Made by a program: the position numbers and the translations under genes. The notes beneath the pieces were generated by a model that saw nothing but the letters and a program-made list of their open reading frames with translations, did not search any database and was not told the origin of the DNA. This document shows positions 1 to 5,774 of a stretch of DNA of 5,774 bases, piece by piece; the stretch's first letter is position 1, and the number at the start of each line of letters is the position of its first letter. The DNA is from Candidatus Saccharimonadota bacterium. Lineage in GTDB: Bacteria > Patescibacteriota > Saccharimonadia > Saccharimonadales > JACDBH01. The stretch covers positions 1 through 5,774 of the forward strand of contig JAGQMT010000036.1 of the NCBI GenBank assembly GCA_020428565.1, read 5' to 3'.

Positions 1-1272
1 GGTCATATCAAGATCTTGCATAGACTGTAGCTTGGACCCATTAGCCAAAAAATCAGTAGATAATCTAATTAGTGGCTTTATTATGTTGAGCATTTTATAC
101 TCTGCTACATTATCGCCAATTTCTTTGACTGTACATACTACGGATACAGCTGCTGTGCCAGCTGCGCCAACCTTAAGGAGTTTACTGCCTCTAATAGCTT
201 TAAGTTTGCTGGATTTAGATTGACCCTTTATATCCTCAACGAGTTCTTTGGCAACTTTGCTCTCCTGATCTACTTCTGCATCAACAGGTGTATCTACACC
301 CGTTTCGGGATCGGTATGACTCGAGGGGTCAGTGAAGTTACTTTTTGTACCAGTTCGAGCTTTTTCTGCTCTCTCTGTATGACCTCGTTTGATTGTATCT
401 ATAATGTTCTCACCTTGCCTTCTGGCTATACTAGAAGGGTGAAAATCAGCACCAAATAATTTTTTCATTCTTCTTTTGGCTATTGCTCCAGAAATACCTT
501 TCTTACCATTTAGTTCTATCATATGGTCTGCCATAGACCTCATTAATGATCCGCCTTCGTTACCTCTTAATTCAGCTCTCAGTGTAATCTTGCCATCAAT
601 ATCTGGTGACGGTAGGTCAATTCCTTCGGCCTGTACTCTTCCAAGTAGACTTTTGCCTTGGTCGGTTGAAGTATCTATAGTTATAGCTTGAAGTTTAGAT
701 CTACCTTTACCGTTGGCTGTATTGAAACTCAGGTCTATACCACTAGTTTTTAACTTATTGACATTTCTTTGGGTCAGTGTACTGGCAAGTGCGCCTAGTC
801 TATTTCTCTCACGTTGACCGGCTAATGTGTTGTATAATCGTCGAGTACTAATATCCATAGTCTCATTATTGCGTTTGAAGAAATTTAAATCTATAAATTT
901 AGACACATGTAATATTTGTAATGGCCCAGTGATTAATGTAAGGATAGACATAATACCACTAATAATTGTAGCTACAAGAAATGCTCCAATTGCACTTTTT
1001 TTATTGCGGATACTAGATCTAAGACCTTTCTTATTGAGGCTGTTGGTTTTAATATCTGAGTTGTTCTTTATTGGCTCTTGTTTATTGGATTGACTGGAAT
1101 CATTATCTATACCTAGGTTGTTTTTTTCGGCAATATCTTCAGCGGCACCTGAATACGCTGAATCTTCCATCTTTGACTCTTCGTCAGGAGATATGCCAGT
1201 TATATTACGAAGATCATCTTCTTCTAGTCTTTCTGGTCGTGTTTTTATATTCTGATCGTCGTAGGTAGCCAT
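1..1272 (-). CDS. Large unidentified membrane protein of the T4SS-like operon (3' end cut by window edge)
   Basis: An open frame of 424 codons runs from ATG at 1272..1270 to the left edge without a stop, so the gene is partial and its true length is unknown. I do not recognise a family. Residues 1-90 are hydrophilic and acidic, rich in Asp, Glu, Asn and Ser, then turn basic (about 81-92). Residues 93-121 form a strongly hydrophobic segment, probably membrane-spanning with the N-terminus inside by the positive-inside rule. Residues 122-360 are polar and largely helical-looking, with basic stretches such as AKRRMKKLFG (265-274). A second, Ala/Val-rich hydrophobic segment lies at about 365-383. 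The start is 1 base after the VirB4 stop codon, with AGGA at 1283..1280, 7 bases upstream, so translation is probably coupled to VirB4. Its place after VirB4 makes a VirB6/TrbL-like or scaffold role possible, but this is inference only. Confidence 0.85.
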   Translation of the reverse strand, partial: MATYDDQNIKTRPERLEEDDLRNITGISPDEESKMEDSAYSGAAEDIAEKNNLGIDNDSSQSNKQEPIKNNSDIKTNSLNKKGLRSSIRNKKSAIGAFLVATIISGIMSILTLITGPLQILHVSKFIDLNFFKRNNETMDISTRRLYNTLAGQRERNRLGALASTLTQRNVNKLKTSGIDLSFNTANGKGRSKLQAITIDTSTDQGKSLLGRVQAEGIDLPSPDIDGKITLRAELRGNEGGSLMRSMADHMIELNGKKGISGAIAKRRMKKLFGADFHPSSIARRQGENIIDTIKRGHTERAEKARTGTKSNFTDPSSHTDPETGVDTPVDAEVDQESKVAKELVEDIKGQSKSSKLKAIRGSKLLKVGAAGTAAVSVVCTVKEIGDNVAEYKMLNIIKPLIRLSTDFLANGSKLQSMQDLDMT

Positions 1273-1273
1273 A

Positions 1274-3190
1274 CTACATTCCTGGTGCTAATCTATTATC
1301 TAGATCTATCGTTCCGGATCCATTTTCAAACTCACCCGATTCAATTGCTTGTACTTGACTGGGGTTGGTTGTTATTAAGCTCTGCTCTGTTGGGCTGGCT
1401 AATATTTGTATATGGACATGGTTTTGACCTGCAAAAAATAGACCTTGCCCTACTGGGAACTGGCTGAGACGCTTCTTTTCTTCTGAGGTTAGTTTAAACA
1501 CATCACTTAGTACATCTACGGCCGAACTGGATTGCTTGAGTAGTATTTGCATACTGGCATTGGCTACGATTGCTCTACCCATCCTAGAGCCCATGAAGTC
1601 TTCGACATCTTGTGTGATGGTAGTTATACCTAGGTTGTACTTTCGAGCGCGTTTAGCTAAAGAGAACAGGAAGTTCGCTGAATCTTCATATTTCATCAAT
1701 TGCCAAGCTTCGTCTACGATCATGATTCGTCTTTTTTGATCACTTTTGGTTCTGTTCCAAATGAAATTAAGCACAATGTACATCGCAACCGGACGTAGTT
1801 CATCCTCTAGATCACGAACATTGAATACTACCAGAGGGTTATTTATATTGGTATTGCTTGGCTGGGAAAATATACCTGCGAATGTACCTGTGGTGTATTT
1901 ACGTAGTCTTTGGGCAAGCTGTGGCCCCGTGCCACCAGAATGTAGCAGTACGTCATACAAATCAGTGATAGTTGGTGGAGGTGATTGATGAGTTAATGGG
2001 TCATCAGTGATACCTGCTCGCTTGTAGGTTTCTATTAGAGCGGCATCTAAATCGGATTCTTCGACAGGTGTTAGAGCTGGTAATATTGCCCCACCACCGC
2101 TTGCACTGGCCATTTGTGCCTGAGCACCACCCATCATGAGTCTAAGTAATCCATGAAGGGTTATCATGTTGCTACGCAATGCATCACCCGCTTCTTCGCT
2201 GTCAACAACCTGCGGTAAATCAAAGGGATTTATTCTAGTTGGTGAGTTGAGGCTGAGTTTGACGTAAGCGCCACCTACAGCTTCGGCCATTCTCTGGTAT
2301 TCATTCTCTGGGTCGATGATAAATATTTCAGTACCAAACATCAAGCTCCGTAAAGCTTCTAGCTTTACAGTGAAGCTCTTGCCGGCACCGGATTTGGCAA
2401 ATACAACAGAGTTGCCGTTTTCTAGACTAAATCTATCAAATATAACCAATCCAGAGTTATGCATGTTCAGACCATACATGATACCGTTGTCTTGGCTAAG
2501 ATCAGCCGAGGTAAATGGGAATGTAGTACTAAGTGCACCAGTATTCATGTTGCGTCTAATCTGTAGTTGATCGGTGAATTGAGGAATAGTACTGTTGATA
2601 CCCTGTTCTTGTTGGGCGCTCGCTATTTTGCTATAAACAAGCTGTTGCCCTAGAATGGACTCTATTTTGTGAGTCACTACCTCTAGTTCATCTTCGCTGT
2701 CGGCGTAGATTGTAAAATACAATCCGAAGCGGAAGAATCGCTCCTCGCCAACCTGTAGTTTGTCGCGCATTTCCTCGGCGTCCATGATGGCTGCTTGTTT
2801 ACCCGGATCTCTAACCTTGCCTTTCTCTGCATCTATCTGGAGACCAGCCTCTAGTTGGGTAACTTTTTTGCGAAGATTTTCAAGTACTACCTGGCTTTCG
2901 ACTGGATATATAAACATACTCATGTCGATAACTTCGTCTATATTGACAAGACTACTTAGCCACCCAGTGAATATCTGTCTCGGATAGCCATAAACATATA
3001 GTGTTCGTGCGTACTTTGTGCCTAGCCTGAAGTAGCCACTTTGAAACTCTAGTGAACTAGGGGCGATGAAATCCCTTAGGGCGGTGATGCCTTTTTGGAA
3101 GGCGGCCTGTACTTCTTGTTGTTCACGTAGCTTTTGAGCCTGGGCTAATGCTACAGGATCTGGTGTTTGTTGTTTTTTACCAAAAGCCAT
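1274..3190 (-). CDS. virB4: VirB4/TrsE-family type IV secretion ATPase
   Basis: A complete 638-residue protein. VirB4 proteins are hexameric ATPases at the cytoplasmic face of T4SS that power assembly and substrate transport. Residues about 36-200 match the N-terminal VirB4/CagE/TrbE type region, including a YARTLYVYGYP stretch (60-70). The RecA-like motor follows: Walker A AKSGAGKS (265-272, with Lys271 and Ser272), IIDPENEY (291-298), the Walker B region RIMIVDEAW (488-496, with Asp493 and Glu494), and TITQDVEDF (524-532), a Gln-Asp motif usual in this family. The first Walker A glycine is Ala265. A Gly/Ala/Met-rich stretch (352-368) looks like a flexible insert. At 638 residues it is shorter than Agrobacterium VirB4 (about 790) and nearer to Gram-positive TrsE. 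The ATG directly abuts the upstream TAA and has AAGGAG 9 bases before it. The family call is secure; the substrate is unknown. Confidence 0.95.
   Translation of the reverse strand: MAFGKKQQTPDPVALAQAQKLREQQEVQAAFQKGITALRDFIAPSSLEFQSGYFRLGTKYARTLYVYGYPRQIFTGWLSSLVNIDEVIDMSMFIYPVESQVVLENLRKKVTQLEAGLQIDAEKGKVRDPGKQAAIMDAEEMRDKLQVGEERFFRFGLYFTIYADSEDELEVVTHKIESILGQQLVYSKIASAQQEQGINSTIPQFTDQLQIRRNMNTGALSTTFPFTSADLSQDNGIMYGLNMHNSGLVIFDRFSLENGNSVVFAKSGAGKSFTVKLEALRSLMFGTEIFIIDPENEYQRMAEAVGGAYVKLSLNSPTRINPFDLPQVVDSEEAGDALRSNMITLHGLLRLMMGGAQAQMASASGGGAILPALTPVEESDLDAALIETYKRAGITDDPLTHQSPPPTITDLYDVLLHSGGTGPQLAQRLRKYTTGTFAGIFSQPSNTNINNPLVVFNVRDLEDELRPVAMYIVLNFIWNRTKSDQKRRIMIVDEAWQLMKYEDSANFLFSLAKRARKYNLGITTITQDVEDFMGSRMGRAIVANASMQILLKQSSSAVDVLSDVFKLTSEEKKRLSQFPVGQGLFFAGQNHVHIQILASPTEQSLITTNPSQVQAIESGEFENGSGTIDLDNRLAPGM
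1280..1283 (-). promoter_or_regulatory. Weak ribosome binding site for the gene starting at 1272
   Basis: AGGA on the minus strand lies 7 bases before the ATG at 1272 and inside the last codons of the VirB4 gene. It supports this start. The short match and the 1-base gap from the VirB4 stop suggest that re-initiation by terminating ribosomes contributes. Confidence 0.5.
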
Positions 3191-4075
3191 TTATTGGAGC
3201 TCCTTCTCTAGGTTGGGTTGTCTAGCAAATCCCTCACCCTTGGTAACTACAGGGGCCGTTAGGTCGTTGAAATTTTTGAGTTGTTGGCGGGTTGCAGTGT
3301 CTGGATTGTATGAGTCGTAGTAAAGCTCAATTAGTTCCTGGGTATCCAACGGCAGACCCTGTACGCCAGTTTGCATCAATCCAGAAAGTACGGCTTGTAC
3401 TCTGTTGCGAAGCTCGGTCTTAGCTTCTTCCAGACCAGCTTCGTCGATCACGACATGTAATTGTTCTTCTGGCCTAAAGGAGCCGATTAGATTGTTTAAG
3501 AAGTTTTTGCTGGCCTCGACAGCTTTTTGTGCCTCTAGTCCGGCTGGCATAAACGGTATGACTATAAAAAACTGTTTATCCATGATATTGGTTTGCATAG
3601 CGATGTTACTCATGAATATTATGTAATCTTCCATTAGCATAGACAGTAGCATGTTGTCGTGTTCGGAGCGTATTTTGTCTAGTTTTTGGATGTATGGACC
3701 AATATCTACTTTTTTTGATCGAACCAATATCTGAATTGGAAAATACAATGAGTTTAAGAAGCTCTGATACCCAGCTTCGACTGCTTCTTGTTCTTGTGGG
3801 TTCATGAGGTCAAAGTTGACACTTCTGAGCATCACTACCGACCTGAATGAACCGTCATTCATAATAACTATACCATCTCTAATTTCGGCAATCTGTAAGG
3901 TGTTTTGAGTACTGTTGGGGTTTGAGGCCTTTGGTGCAACGGCTTGGGGTTGCTGATTGGGTATTTGCAAATTTGGATCTAATGGCTGTTGACCTGGCAT
4001 AGACTGTGTCTGATCATATCCAGGTGGCATGCCTGGTTGCATTGGTTGAGGATAACTAGCGTTATTTGGATTCAT
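3191..4075 (-). CDS. TraC/TrsD-like T4SS protein resembling the VirB4 N-terminal region
   Basis: A complete 294-residue protein, probably cytoplasmic since no signal peptide or membrane helix is visible. Residues 1-55 are a Pro/Gln/Met/Asn-rich low-complexity leader. From about 58 a folded domain begins, with RDGIVIMNDGSFRSVVMLRS at 66-85, a helical stretch (about 94-112), IQILVRSKKVD (114-124), and a helix-then-strand segment running to FFIVIPF (169-175). The C-terminal part (205-265) has a pattern of helices ending in ELIELYYDSYNPDT (247-260), which recalls the end of VirB4 N-terminal domains. No Walker motif is present, so it should not be an ATPase on its own. It sits between a PrgI-like gene and virB4, the position of TraC/TrsD-like proteins in Gram-positive conjugation loci. 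Likely role: a partner or regulatory module of VirB4 (inference). Its stop codon TAA is immediately followed by the virB4 ATG. Confidence 0.85.
   Translation of the reverse strand: MNPNNASYPQPMQPGMPPGYDQTQSMPGQQPLDPNLQIPNQQPQAVAPKASNPNSTQNTLQIAEIRDGIVIMNDGSFRSVVMLRSVNFDLMNPQEQEAVEAGYQSFLNSLYFPIQILVRSKKVDIGPYIQKLDKIRSEHDNMLLSMLMEDYIIFMSNIAMQTNIMDKQFFIVIPFMPAGLEAQKAVEASKNFLNNLIGSFRPEEQLHVVIDEAGLEEAKTELRNRVQAVLSGLMQTGVQGLPLDTQELIELYYDSYNPDTATRQQLKNFNDLTAPVVTKGEGFARQPNLEKELQ
3200..3205 (-). promoter_or_regulatory. Ribosome binding site of virB4
   Basis: AAGGAG on the minus strand, 9 bases before the virB4 ATG at 3190, lies within the last codons of the upstream gene. It is the strongest Shine-Dalgarno match in the window and fixes the virB4 start. 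It implies that the ATPase is translated well relative to its neighbours. Confidence 0.75.
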
Positions 4076-4086
4076 AGCTTAATAGA

Positions 4087-4094
4087 CCACCCTT
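4087..4094 (-). promoter_or_regulatory. Possible weak ribosome binding site of the TraC-like gene
   Basis: AAGGGTGG on the minus strand ends 11 bases before the ATG at 4075. It is only a partial match to the anti-Shine-Dalgarno and slightly distant. It is the only purine-rich stretch of this kind in the 35-base gap after the PrgI gene, and that gap shows no promoter or terminator that I can support. Confidence 0.4.
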
Positions 4095-4110
4095 AAATTA
4101 AGTAGAATAA

Positions 4111-5274
4111 CTAGTGAAGTGATATGACTACCTCGCCATCTGAATCTTGCTCGGCTTGCTTGATTTCTTTGGCCTGCCTAGCGATAGTGTCAACACTCCA
4201 GTCGTTGTTTCCAGCAAGTCCTATTATATCAGAGTTTACAGGATCTTGTATCTGTTCAACGGCAGAATTAGTATTTTGTGGTTCTGGGGCTGTGTAGTCA
4301 ACTGCCGTAGGTTCGGTCGGCCTTGGTATAATATTACCATCCTGATCATGTAACGGCTGCAATATCATGCCATGGTTGGTCATGAACTCCTTGCTTTTTT
4401 TGTTTTTTTCAGCAATGCTATGAGCTAAGGCTAATTCTTCTGGGGTTTCCTCGGCGTTGGTAGCTAAATTTGCAATTGTTCCAGGTGCAACTACGCTTTG
4501 GTCGGTAAATGTGGTATATCCAGAGGGTGTAGGTAGGGTTGGATCATTATTTTGATTCATGAAATAATAGTCTACTGGTGGTGCTGTCGGCTCCAATGGT
4601 GGAGTACTAACAGATTCCACAAGCTGTTGATGATAAGCGGTTGATGACTCATCCATGAGTTGGTTGAGGTGCTGAGCGGTGGTGTTATTTAATGGATCGA
4701 GCATGTCATCAGACGCCAATACGTCAATGACTGGTACATCCTGAGGTATGTTAGAGGGATCTACTAATCTGTCCGACCCAGTGTTGGCTTGGTCTTGTAT
4801 GTAGCTTGGCTGATTAAACAGGTTGGTATTGACGTTTTTGACAGCCCATCCCCTACTATCTACGGTATTGGCTAGTGCTTGTAGTCTACTGTGTACTTCA
4901 TCCTGCGAGAAGCTCTTGGTTAGAATCTTTTCTTCTTTTTTGGGTACGGTGATGGTGACTAGCTCACTAACACCGTCTTGACTCCAAATACGGAGTCTTG
5001 GCTTGAATAAAAACCTCAGCCTAGCCAACAACCAGGTTTCGGTAGACTGATCACGTCCGATTGGCGCCGCCAAAAAGCCAAACAGCAAGAAAAAAGGCAA
5101 TAATACTAGTAGCAGTGGCATGATGATGAACATTGGCGCCCCAGACGCTAAAATCATGAATCCAATCCAACCGATAACTATGGTGATGCCAGCAAAAATA
5201 AACTGTTTGAGCGTAAACGGCCCAAGTAGTTTGTCCTCGGCTTCTATATCCTGCAAAACTTTATAGGTTGCCAT
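4111..5274 (-). CDS. PrgI-family T4SS inner-membrane protein with long hydrophilic C-terminal tail
   Basis: A complete 387-residue protein. Residues 1-100 match the PrgI family of Gram-positive conjugation systems, small membrane proteins usually encoded beside VirB4: an N-terminal IEAEDKLLGPFTLKQF (10-25), two adjacent membrane segments (about 24-43 and 47-70), then a basic stretch with RLRFLFKPRLRIW (85-97). Typical PrgI proteins are little more than this domain, about 100-120 residues. Here about 270 further residues follow, polar and rich in Asn, Gln, Pro, Thr and Asp, with a short Lys-rich patch (290-295) and an acidic end. This tail looks disordered and, with both membrane segments near the N-terminus, is likely cytoplasmic. 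It is the first gene of the operon. No Shine-Dalgarno precedes the ATG and a promoter -10 box ends 7 bases upstream, so translation may be leaderless. The family call is confident; the tail's function is unknown. Confidence 0.9.
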   Translation of the reverse strand: MATYKVLQDIEAEDKLLGPFTLKQFIFAGITIVIGWIGFMILASGAPMFIIMPLLLVLLPFFLLFGFLAAPIGRDQSTETWLLARLRFLFKPRLRIWSQDGVSELVTITVPKKEEKILTKSFSQDEVHSRLQALANTVDSRGWAVKNVNTNLFNQPSYIQDQANTGSDRLVDPSNIPQDVPVIDVLASDDMLDPLNNTTAQHLNQLMDESSTAYHQQLVESVSTPPLEPTAPPVDYYFMNQNNDPTLPTPSGYTTFTDQSVVAPGTIANLATNAEETPEELALAHSIAEKNKKSKEFMTNHGMILQPLHDQDGNIIPRPTEPTAVDYTAPEPQNTNSAVEQIQDPVNSDIIGLAGNNDWSVDTIARQAKEIKQAEQDSDGEVVISLH

Positions 5275-5281
5275 AACATTA

Positions 5282-5309
5282 ATTATAGAGTATTTACCAC
5301 CAAGGACAA
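5282..5309 (-). promoter_or_regulatory. Sigma-70-type promoter of the T4SS operon, probably giving a leaderless mRNA
   Basis: On the minus strand, TTGTCC (5309..5304, 4 of 6 matches to TTGACA) is separated by 16 bases from a perfect TATAAT (5287..5282). Seven bases then precede the ATG at 5274, so transcription should start at or within a base or two of the start codon. No Shine-Dalgarno fits in that space. The site lies in the 54-base gap between the PIN remnant and the PrgI gene and is the only convincing promoter seen in the window. Confidence 0.6.
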
Positions 5310-5328
5310 AGACTGACTACCGACAGTT

Positions 5329-5627
5329 TTATGCCAATAGACGTATTTTGATTGATTCTAGGTTGTCGTATGTACTGGCTAGGTTTTTCTTAAACGTTAC
5401 GAACTCGTTGCAACCATTGCGTACTGCTATTGCTATTTGTAGGGCGTCTTCAAAATCACTATCACGGATATTGTTGAACGCCCAGTCAAAATCTGCCGAG
5501 TCGAGTGATAACATTTCAAAATCAGACAAAAAGCCCTGTAATGTACTGAGTGGTAGGTTTTTGCTCCCAAAATAAAGCACGAAACTGGCTTATCTGCTAA
5601 AGCAGATGTGATTTGTTCTTTACTCAA
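5329..5627 (-). pseudogene. Degraded PIN-domain (VapC-like) toxin remnant
   Basis: The readable part is an 83-codon frame from GTG at 5580 to TAA at 5331..5329. It looks like the C-terminal half of a PIN-domain endoribonuclease: a helical stretch, then DSDFEDALQIAIA (40-52) carrying the third PIN acidic residue (Asp45), then NGCNEFVTFKKN (55-66), matching the usual 'GCD-x-hVT-x-N/D' strand but without the fourth acidic residue. PIN proteins are about 130 residues; the N-terminal strand with the DTN motif and the conserved Glu are absent. Upstream, an in-frame stop lies at 5592..5590. A different phase from TTG at 5627 reads SKEQITSALAD, which resembles the middle of a PIN domain, so a frameshift near 5585-5592 is likely (inference). 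No antitoxin gene is seen. Alternatively 5329-5580 is a short expressed ORF, but it would lack most of the catalytic site. Confidence 0.6.
5592..5607. repeat. Short perfect inverted repeat (6-bp arms, 4-base loop)
   Basis: ATCTGC, a TAAA loop, then GCAGAT on the plus strand. It lies inside the PIN remnant, next to the suspected frameshift. There is no following T-run on the minus strand, so it is not a classical terminator, and it may be chance. Confidence 0.3.
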
Positions 5628-5688
5628 ACAGAATACCCTGCTTTAAATATCAGATATAGATATCATTTACGAAATATTTGCCCAGTAT
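5628..5688. other. AT-rich spacer with no supported gene
   Basis: This stretch between the partial right-edge gene and the PIN remnant has stops in all minus-strand phases. It contains AT-rich near-palindromic DNA (GATATAGATATC at 5654-5665). The N-terminal PIN coding sequence that should lie about here is not recognisable. I see no convincing promoter or RNA gene. Confidence 0.5.
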
Positions 5689-5705
5689 TGATTCGTCCCG
5701 AATCA
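5689..5705 (-). terminator. Hairpin just after the stop codon of the partial upstream gene
   Basis: TGATTCG and CGAATCA are perfect 7-base arms around a 3-base loop, beginning 2 bases after the TAA at 5710..5708 on the minus strand. The position fits a transcript 3' end. The lack of a U-tract after the stem makes intrinsic termination doubtful, so it may instead be an mRNA-stabilising hairpin. Confidence 0.35.
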
Positions 5706-5707
5706 TC

Positions 5708-5774
5708 TTAGTGGTCATGCTCAGCGGCTTCGGCTTCTTCGGCCTCGGCAAAGGTTGCATGTACCGTACCGTGG
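5708..5774 (-). CDS. C-terminal end of an unidentified gene (5' part beyond window)
   Basis: In one minus-strand phase the sequence from the right edge reads 21 codons, then TAA at 5710..5708. The peptide ends in ATFAEAEEAEAAEHDH, an Ala/Glu-rich, probably disordered or helical acidic tail. The GCC, GAA and GAG codons here are more GC-rich than the neighbouring intergenic DNA, and a hairpin follows the stop directly; both support a real gene end. The other two minus-strand phases are less convincing: one stops early inside this stretch, and the other stays open but reads a Pro/Lys-rich string. Too little is visible to name the product. Confidence 0.5.
   Translation of the reverse strand, partial: HGTVHATFAEAEEAEAAEHDH

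Noticed and set aside
827..1093. Plus-strand open frame with Leu/Ile-rich translation resembling a small membrane protein
   Set aside because: It lies wholly antisense to the large membrane-protein gene, has no ribosome binding site or family resemblance, and its hydrophobicity comes from reading AT-rich codons backwards.
3196..3203. Self-complementary octamer GGAGCTCC overlapping the virB4 ribosome binding site, as a possible operator or RNA switch
   Set aside because: It has no loop and the symmetry does not extend outward, so it cannot form a hairpin; chance is sufficient.
4391..4410. T-rich run on the plus strand that could look like a terminator tail
   Set aside because: On the coding (minus) strand it is the Lys-rich patch (residues 289-296) of the PrgI-family protein, and no stem precedes it.
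1..5274. Alternative genetic code (TGA as Gly, as in some other CPR lineages)
   Set aside because: The genes are complete with TAG or TAA stops and contain no in-frame TGA, so nothing calls for recoding.
5433..5627. A separate 64-codon minus-strand gene starting at TTG
   Set aside because: Only its first dozen or so codons look protein-like, and these fit the PIN remnant in another phase; the rest overlaps the better PIN frame and has no family resemblance.
5654..5665. GATATAGATATC near-palindrome as a regulator binding site
   Set aside because: It is short, imperfect and in AT-rich spacer without a second copy in the window.
1..5774. CRISPR array, tRNA, rRNA or insertion sequence
   Set aside because: No regularly spaced repeats, cloverleaf-like stretch, rRNA-like sequence or transposase motif was seen on either strand.

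Overview
The window reads as part of a chromosomal locus from a Patescibacteria (CPR) genome, most likely Candidatus Saccharibacteria (TM7). This rests on remembered similarity of the proteins and on gene order, not on a search. Base composition is moderately AT-rich and the standard code fits: the genes end in TAG or TAA and contain no in-frame TGA. All supported genes lie on the minus strand, so transcription runs from high to low coordinates.

Right edge, 5708-5774: the last 21 codons of an unidentified gene with an Ala/Glu-rich tail ending in His-Asp-His, followed by a small hairpin. Positions 5329 to about 5627: the degraded remains of a PIN-domain (VapC-like) ribonuclease. The C-terminal half is readable, the N-terminal half is missing or out of frame, and no antitoxin is visible.

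Positions 5274-1: a tightly packed four-gene operon for a type IV secretion system (T4SS)-like machine. In transcription order it encodes (1) a PrgI-family inner-membrane protein with two membrane segments and an unusually long hydrophilic tail, (2) a soluble TraC/TrsD-like protein resembling the front part of VirB4 ATPases, (3) a VirB4/TrsE-type ATPase with Walker A and B motifs, and (4) the first 424 residues of a large unidentified membrane protein that runs off the left edge. Gaps between genes are 35, 0 and 1 bases, which suggests co-transcription and translational coupling. The order PrgI, TraC-like, VirB4 matches Gram-positive conjugation systems. The ATPase would energise assembly or transport at the cytoplasmic face, the PrgI protein would anchor in the membrane, and the fourth protein is a candidate channel or scaffold part.

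A good promoter (TTGTCC, 16 bases, TATAAT) lies directly before the PrgI gene. Its -10 box ends only 7 bases before the ATG, so the operon mRNA may be leaderless. No coupling protein (VirD4), relaxase, VirB11 or peptidoglycan hydrolase is in the window, so conjugation, DNA uptake or host interaction cannot be told apart here.
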